A DNA stretch of 27,127 nt from CAYJXJ01 sp964374095. GTDB lineage: Bacteria; Elusimicrobiota; Elusimicrobia; UBA1565; UBA9628. This document shows positions 22,906 through 27,127 of this stretch, in pieces. A program made the position numbers and the translations under genes. The first letter of the stretch is position 1. Each line of letters starts with the position of its first letter. The DNA is taken from NCBI GenBank assembly GCA_964374095.1, contig CAYJXJ010000051.1:1-27127 (forward strand). The letters are read 5' to 3'. The notes under the pieces are model-generated. The model was not told where the DNA came from. It ran no database searches and saw only the letters and a list, made by a program, of their open reading frames with translations.

Positions 22906-23813
22906 GAGGTCAGGGGGCTGACCGTCAGGAACTCGTCGGCCAGAGTGACCTCGTGGTTGGGAGTCCTCAGGCTTTGCGGGTTGGCGCTGGCGAGGTCCAG
23001 CGTCCCGAGGGCGGAAAACATCCGCCCGTGCCAGGGACACCGGATTCGCCCCCCTTCGCACCGGGGGCTGTCCAGGCTGGCCCCCGCGTGCGGGCAGAGC
23101 CTGGGGAATACCAGGAGCTTGCCGTTATCGCGGACCATCCGCAGCCCCAGGTGGTCGTCCTGCCCGACGAGGAGATCGCCGCCGGTCCGCAGCCGGGCGA
23201 CCGGGACGCGCACGGGAGACGAGGATGCGCCGCCGCTGGGGGCGATGACGTTGGTCCGAGCAATGTCCAGGCTTCCCTCGAAGGTGAGCCCCTCGCGATC
23301 CTCACGGAAGGAATAGCCCCGCCGGCGCAGCAAGCCCCGGCGCTCCCGCATCTCGACGTCCCCGCTCATGAGGAATTCGTTGTTCTTCGTCAAGAGGCGG
23401 CGGACAAGGGGAAAGAGCCAGCTCAAGGCCCGGGGCGACCCGAAGTGGTAAGTCGTGTCCACGCGGGTCCGGCCCGGCTCCAGCGCGATGAACTTGGTCT
23501 CGACGATGAGCACGAAGAAGAAAAGAGTCGAGTAATAGGTCAGGGTGCCGGGGGCCGCGCGGTAGGCGTAGGTGCAGACCGGCCAGGTCAGGCCCAGCAG
23601 CCGCTGGAGATTGAGGGCGGCGGAGGCGCCATCCGTGACATGGGTGGAGTAGGATTGCAGGGGGTGATGGACCACGCCCAGATGAGGGACGTCCAGGTAG
23701 TTCCATTCCCCGTCCGCGGGAGTATGGCGGCCCTCCTGAGTCAGGGTAAAACTGCGAAACGTCATGCCCGCGGCCGAGAGCTGTGCGACCAATTGCTGAG
23801 CGCTACGATGCAT
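22902..23813 (-). CDS. Rieske [2Fe-2S] domain protein with novel N-terminal region
   Basis: 303 residues from the ATG at 23813 (MHRSAQQ). The C-terminal domain (about 200-303) has a full Rieske cluster motif, Cys240-Pro-His242 and Cys259-Pro-Trp-His262, within CPHAGASLD and RCPWHGRMF. Residues 1-62 contain DVPHLGVVHHP and are shared with the 77-aa protein at 26136-26369. The middle (63-195) is strand-rich with a hydrophobic stretch at 93-111, possibly an SRPBCC-like fold (weak). Nothing follows the Rieske domain, so this is not a standard ring-hydroxylating oxygenase alpha subunit. It is the first gene of the second leftward operon, followed with overlap by the GT2/CMP-synthetase fusion. A redox step on the glycan, as in CMP-Neu5Ac hydroxylation, is only a hypothesis. 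Confidence 0.75.
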   Translation of the reverse strand: MHRSAQQLVAQLSAAGMTFRSFTLTQEGRHTPADGEWNYLDVPHLGVVHHPLQSYSTHVTDGASAALNLQRLLGLTWPVCTYAYRAAPGTLTYYSTLFFFVLIVETKFIALEPGRTRVDTTYHFGSPRALSWLFPLVRRLLTKNNEFLMSGDVEMRERRGLLRRRGYSFREDREGLTFEGSLDIARTNVIAPSGGASSSPVRVPVARLRTGGDLLVGQDDHLGLRMVRDNGKLLVFPRLCPHAGASLDSPRCEGGRIRCPWHGRMFSALGTLDLASANPQSLRTPNHEVTLADEFLTVSPLTS

Positions 23814-23834
23814 GGAGTTCGTTGGGGACGAGCC

Positions 23835-23843
23835 ATTGTACCA
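23835..23843 (-). promoter_or_regulatory. Extended -10 promoter element of the Rieske-led operon
   Basis: Minus strand TGGTACAAT, 21 nt from the start ATG at 23813, identical to the element before the epimerase gene at 14376. No -35 and no Shine-Dalgarno were recognised. The leader would be about 15 nt. Confidence 0.45.
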
Positions 23844-23859
23844 TATCCGGATTCTATAG

Positions 23860-24472
23860 CGCCCATCGTCGGCGAGGAGGCCAGTACTTCCCCGAGCGCC
23901 CGGGGAACAGGGGCATGTGGTGGAAGGGCTGATCTGGGCCACGTCCTTCGTTCCCAGCTACCGCTTCGCGTATGAGGCTCGGAGCATTCTCCGCAGGGAG
24001 AACCCGCGAGAAGTTTACGGTGATGCGTCCATGACGGCCTTGCGGCGCCAAGGCCTTGAGGCTCTCTGCCGTTAGGAAGGCCGTCCCCTGATCCTGTCGG
24101 GTCCGCCGGCCCGACCTACCGAGGCCCTCCGCGATTGGCTCGGGGAGGCTCTCGGCCGCTCAGCTCAGATCGACCCCGTGTTCGATGGTTGGCCGGCAGC
24201 GCGTCTGTTCAGGATCGCGACGCCCTGCGCGCGATGAGTGCGACGTGGACGAGGGTATCCGACCGCGCCGATTACGCCGCGCGTCTCACCCATGAGGAAT
24301 CGAGGCGATGGCGGGTGGCTTGCTCGTGGAGGCATGGCTGCCCGATCGTATCCCGGCGCGTGTGGATTATGAAAGCACGATCGCGGCTTATGCAGGCCCG
24401 CTGGATGGACATTGCGTCGAGCGTACGATGTCGAAGATGATGGGGCCGCTGCCGCCGGCTTCCGGCACCTAG
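23860..24472 (+). pseudogene. Probable decayed coding sequence, family unknown
   Basis: The 650-bp gap between two leftward units has no intact gene. On the plus strand, frame 23860-24237 reads as protein-like sequence with GC-rich third positions (LIWATSFVPSYRFAYEARS, then GRPLILSGPPARP) but is broken by an in-frame TAG at 24073-24075 and ends at TGA 24235. Protein-like text continues in the second frame (MSATWTRVSDRADYAARL from 24234) and the third (LLVEAWLPDRIPARVDYES to TAG at 24470). This pattern fits a gene with one nonsense and two frameshift mutations. No family is recognised, and chance open frames in GC-rich DNA remain possible. Confidence 0.3.
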
Positions 24473-26139
24473 AGTCTCGGTCTCGTCGCCCGACAACCCT
24501 GCAGCCTGAAGACGACGGCGTCATCGTACTCCCGTTCCTGGATCGCGCAGGCGGGAACCGGCAAGCCCTGGACTTCCTTTCGCGCTACGATTAAGCGTTC
24601 CGGAAAGACCCCCTTCTCTCGCATGCGGGTGAGATCGGCCATCTTCAGGGACCGGTCCGGGAATTCCTTGAAGTCAACCGAGTCGACGGCGGCCTGGAGG
24701 GCGTACCAGACGGGCTCCAAGGGCAGGCCGGCCACGGCGAATGAGACGCCGCGGTACCGCGCGACCAGATCTGCGATGAGGGCGTCTTTCCCCAGAGGGT
24801 GCTGGCTGTAGACTTTGAACTGGGACCTGGCCCAGAGGAGCAGCAGCGCCGCGGTCATCGCGGCGGGAGGGACGCGGTGGAATACAAGCTGCAGGTACCG
24901 CAGCAAGAACGGCACCGCCAGCACGGCCCAGAATACGGTCAGGGGATACCCTCGCCGCAGGTAGATGTGCATTATCGCGGGAAACACAAAGCAGGCCGCC
25001 GTCAGGGCGCCGAGACAGGCCAGTATGAAGTAGGCGATGTTCATCCTCGACTCGAAGAGTTCGGCCGGGAAGGCGGTCTTGGCGCCCGGTTCCCGCTGCC
25101 TCAGCAGGTACCAGTAGAAAACGAAGAGGTTGGCGCCAACCAGCAACCCGGAGACGAGAAACCCCGATAGCTTCAGACCGGGAATGCCGTCAGGGACCGC
25201 CACCGCCGATTGGTCGATGAAGAAGGCGAAGGCGGTGGGAAGCGCGTTCTTGGCCATGTCCACAGGATCTCCCACGCCTCCAAAAAGGACGATCCGGCGC
25301 TCCCAACGGGGCCTCATGAGATCGTCGGTCAGTTGCGTGGTCCCGTATTTGACCCCAGCGGACACTCGGGCGTAATCGAAGAACTCGGCGATACCTCCCA
25401 GGTACCAGGCGACCTGCGCGGCGTAGACGGCAAGACCGATGGCCGTGGGCAGGCCCACGGCCAGGAGCGTCTTCTTCGCCGACCGGCAGTTGTAGTAGAC
25501 CACGAAGGTCGATAGGGCGATGCAGAACCCGGCGAATGGAAACTCGAAATGAACCGCAGCGACGAGGGCGAGGCCGAGGACGGCGTAATCACGGACACCG
25601 CGCGCTCCGAATCGCGCGCTCGCCCAGAGGGTTCCGGCGAAGACCCACGGATGCCATCCCCGCAGCAGATTCACCGAGTGGATTATGGTGCGGTAGTGCG
25701 TCGCCATCAGAAGCACGGAGAGGAAGGCCGCCGAGGGGTGGAACAGGCGGGCCAGCGCAAGGTAGGCCAGCGCCACCCACGCTGCTGAGGCGACTACGAA
25801 AATGAGGGTCTGGTGATAGATGGAGTCCACTCCCAGACGCAGCAAGAGAGCCACGAAGAGCCTCGGCCAGAGGAGGCTTCCGTGGATGTAGACGATGGGG
25901 TGGTCCTCTTCATTCGGCGAGGTTCCGAGGTCAACGAGGCCGAGGGACCGCCGCAGGTCGTGGCGGGCGAGATTGTGTCCGTGCAGGAAGGCTCCGTAGT
26001 GCTCGCAGAGCAGGTCATGCCGCGTGGGGCCCCAGGCCGGCAGGCCCTGCGTCTTGACGGCGAAGAACGTGCCCAGCGCCACGTACACCCCGACAAGGAC
26101 GGCCAGGTGCCTAACGGACGTCCGGCCGGTCGGGCTCAT
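24469..26139 (-). CDS. Polytopic membrane protein, possible GT-C glycosyltransferase
   Basis: 556 residues with roughly ten to twelve hydrophobic helices. The first is at about 10-28 (HLAVLVGVYVALGTFFAV), others lie near 105-125, 185-215, 305-330 and 350-425, and a soluble tail of about 110 residues follows. The first loop holds TRHDLLCEHYGAF and later NEEDHPIVYIHG, acidic loop motifs compatible with a GT-C fold, but no diagnostic signature is recognised. The ATG at 26139 overlaps the stop of the 77-aa gene (ATGA), so the two are probably translated together. A role in export or lipid-linked glycosylation is inferred from context only. Confidence 0.65.
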   Translation of the reverse strand: MSPTGRTSVRHLAVLVGVYVALGTFFAVKTQGLPAWGPTRHDLLCEHYGAFLHGHNLARHDLRRSLGLVDLGTSPNEEDHPIVYIHGSLLWPRLFVALLLRLGVDSIYHQTLIFVVASAAWVALAYLALARLFHPSAAFLSVLLMATHYRTIIHSVNLLRGWHPWVFAGTLWASARFGARGVRDYAVLGLALVAAVHFEFPFAGFCIALSTFVVYYNCRSAKKTLLAVGLPTAIGLAVYAAQVAWYLGGIAEFFDYARVSAGVKYGTTQLTDDLMRPRWERRIVLFGGVGDPVDMAKNALPTAFAFFIDQSAVAVPDGIPGLKLSGFLVSGLLVGANLFVFYWYLLRQREPGAKTAFPAELFESRMNIAYFILACLGALTAACFVFPAIMHIYLRRGYPLTVFWAVLAVPFLLRYLQLVFHRVPPAAMTAALLLLWARSQFKVYSQHPLGKDALIADLVARYRGVSFAVAGLPLEPVWYALQAAVDSVDFKEFPDRSLKMADLTRMREKGVFPERLIVARKEVQGLPVPACAIQEREYDDAVVFRLQGCRATRPRL

Positions 26140-26369
26140 CTATCGCCCTGAGGGCTGATCGTCACGAACCAGTCGGCCAGGGTCCCGTCTGAAACGTAAG
26201 TGGAGTGGGAAATGGCGGGTTGATGAACGACGGACAGGTGGGGGACGTCCTTGTAGTTCCGGATGCCGTCGGAAACGGCGCAGTCTCCCTCCTGGGCCAA
26301 GGTGAAACTGCGGAACCGGAGTCCGGCTCCGGTGAGGCGGGAAACGAACTCTTGCGGACGTCGATGCAT
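26136..26369 (-). CDS. 77-aa protein, internal-deletion paralogue of the Rieske protein
   Basis: Residues 1-62 align without gaps to residues 1-62 of the Rieske protein at 22902-23813, with 36 of 62 identical, including FRSFTL, QEG, DVPHL and VVH. Residues 63-73 (TLADWFVTISP) then match Rieske residues 290-300 (TLADEFLTVSP) at 8 of 11. The whole middle, including the Fe-S ligands, is absent. The reading frame is intact, begins ATG-CAT-CG like its paralogue, and overlaps the next gene by ATGA. It may be a functional small protein using only the conserved DVPHLxVVHxP region, or a deletion remnant that still couples translation of the membrane protein. Confidence 0.7.
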   Translation of the reverse strand: MHRRPQEFVSRLTGAGLRFRSFTLAQEGDCAVSDGIRNYKDVPHLSVVHQPAISHSTYVSDGTLADWFVTISPQGDR

Positions 26370-26389
26370 GAATTGGAGACCGGAAGAGA

Positions 26390-26395
26390 ATTATA
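26390..26395 (-). promoter_or_regulatory. -10 element for the 77-aa protein / membrane protein unit
   Basis: Minus strand TATAAT, a perfect -10 hexamer 20 nt before the ATG at 26369; no -35 is recognised. The position nearly matches that of the Rieske gene's -10 element (21 nt), suggesting the promoter was part of the duplicated segment. Confidence 0.45.
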
Positions 26396-26450
26396 CAATA
26401 TTTCCGCAATCCGGGTCGTCGCGATGGAACTCTCCGTCGGGCGCGGCGCG

Positions 26451-26469
26451 CCCCGAGCGGAGTCGAGGG
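26451..26469. repeat. Short imperfect palindromic intergenic motif
   Basis: CCCCGAGCGGAGTCGAGGG, with CCCxGA and TCGAGGG arms able to form a hairpin. From memory this type of motif recurs in intergenic regions of many unrelated bacterial genomes. Only one copy was noticed here. It lies between the leftward 77-aa gene and the rightward transposase. Confidence 0.35.
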
Positions 26470-26508
26470 TGGATTCTAGCATACGCGGCAGTGAATTCGC
26501 CCATAGTT

Positions 26509-26537
26509 TTGAATCATGACATCTGAAGTGATATGCT
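26509..26537 (+). promoter_or_regulatory. Promoter candidate for the transposase gene
   Basis: -35 TTGAAT (26509-26514), 17-bp spacer, -10 TATGCT (26532-26537). It lies 33 bp before the transposase ATG, which also has a GGAGG ribosome-binding site. Confidence 0.45.
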
Positions 26538-26570
26538 GGGTCCCAGTTCTAGGGAAGACGGAGGTATTCC

Positions 26571-27116
26571 ATGGCCCGAGGACCCAAACCCGAACACCCC
26601 ATTGCGCTGAATCGGGAGCAACTGGAAAAGTTGCGTTGCACAACTCGATTGCGCAAGGCGCCGTATGATTACGACCTGCGCGCCAAAATCCTTTTGTTGG
26701 CGTGGGAACATCCTGAGTGGAGAAACTCTCAGATTTCCCGGAAGGCGGGGAGCAGCTCCCGGACCGTTTGGAAGTGGCGCAAACGTATGCAGGAGAACCC
26801 CAGCCTTGAGGATGCTGCGCGACCCGGCGGGCAGCGCTTTTTTCCCTCAACCCAAAGGGCACAGGTTGCGGCCCAGGCATGCACGCTTCCTAAAGATTCG
26901 GGCAAGTCGTTGTCGCGCTGGTCTTCCTCGGAACTCGCCAAGCTTGCGATAGAAAAGGACATCGTCTCACGCATCAGTTCTGGAACCATTCGCACTTGGT
27001 TGCGCCAAGACAAGATCAAGCCTTGGCAACACCGTTCCTGGCAGAAGCCGACAGACCCTTTATTTCTGGAGGGGCCACTTTGGCCAAAATGCGCTCCGCG
27101 GACGCGGTCCATGTGA
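26571..27116 (+). CDS. IS630-family transposase, N-terminal part with aberrant C-terminus
   Basis: 181 residues starting at ATG 26571 with GGAGG 6 nt upstream. The N-terminal half is a helix-turn-helix as in IS630 transposases (RAKILLLAWEHPEWRNSQISRKAG, then SSRTVWKWRKR). The segment IRTWLRQDKIKPWQHRSWQK is characteristic of the family linker before the DDE domain. After KPTDPLF the sequence no longer resembles the family and stops at 27114-27116. None of the catalytic DDE residues is encoded in the window. The element is therefore frameshifted or truncated near the window edge; other frames to 27127 do not restore the expected sequence. No terminal inverted repeat was identified. Confidence 0.75.
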   Translation: MARGPKPEHPIALNREQLEKLRCTTRLRKAPYDYDLRAKILLLAWEHPEWRNSQISRKAGSSSRTVWKWRKRMQENPSLEDAARPGGQRFFPSTQRAQVAAQACTLPKDSGKSLSRWSSSELAKLAIEKDIVSRISSGTIRTWLRQDKIKPWQHRSWQKPTDPLFLEGPLWPKCAPRTRSM

Positions 27117-27127
27117 AGACGCGAGGG

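Overview
A high-GC bacterial window that is almost entirely one surface-glycan locus built around nonulosonic (sialic-acid-like, most probably legionaminic-type) acid biosynthesis. No rRNA, tRNA or housekeeping marker is present, so taxonomy is a guess. The GC-rich codon use, domain fusions and dense overlaps would fit a Gram-negative environmental lineage (for example Elusimicrobiota/Omnitrophota or a deltaproteobacterial relative), at low confidence.

Region 1 (1-11308, leftward). One long operon starts at a near-consensus sigma70-type promoter (TTGACG, 17 bp, TATAAT on the minus strand). A 17-bp perfect inverted repeat lies at its predicted start point. Gene order in transcription: winged-helix EPS-type regulator, HisF-like cyclase, HisH-like glutaminase, N-acetyl-sugar amidotransferase, a fused CMP-nonulosonate synthetase/nonulosonate synthase, NeuC/LegG-type hydrolysing 2-epimerase, NeuD/LegH-type acyltransferase, PtmE-like CBS-nucleotidyltransferase, LegC-type aminotransferase, a GT-B-like surface-carbohydrate protein, and a class I methyltransferase that runs off the left edge. 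Nearly every junction is an ATGA-type overlap. The enzymes cover most of a legionaminic-type pathway plus an acetamidino (amidine) modification module. The 4,6-dehydratase (LegB) is not visible and would have to be outside the window.

Region 2 (11309-15431). A type IV toxin-antitoxin pair (abiEi-abiEii, +) has a symmetric 30-bp operator-like sequence. It is followed by an isolated short NeuB-family synthase (-) with its own promoter and leader hairpin. A roughly 420-bp intergenic region rich in inverted repeats follows, then an SDR-type sugar-nucleotide epimerase/dehydratase (+).

Region 3 (15403-23843, leftward). A second operon encodes a Rieske [2Fe-2S] protein, a GT2 fused to a degenerate CMP-sialate-synthetase-like domain, a YfhO-like polytopic membrane protein, a membrane-anchored SGNH hydrolase and a double-length GT4 glycosyltransferase made of two homologous halves. 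These look like assembly and decoration functions for the glycan.

Region 4 (23844-27127). A decayed non-coding stretch is followed by a third leftward unit: a 77-aa protein that looks like an internal-deletion version of the Rieske protein, then a polytopic membrane protein. At the right edge is a rightward IS630-family transposase with a broken C-terminus.

The most unusual items are the Rieske protein and its deletion paralogue, the two independent fusions involving CMP-nonulosonate synthetase domains, and the duplicated GT4.
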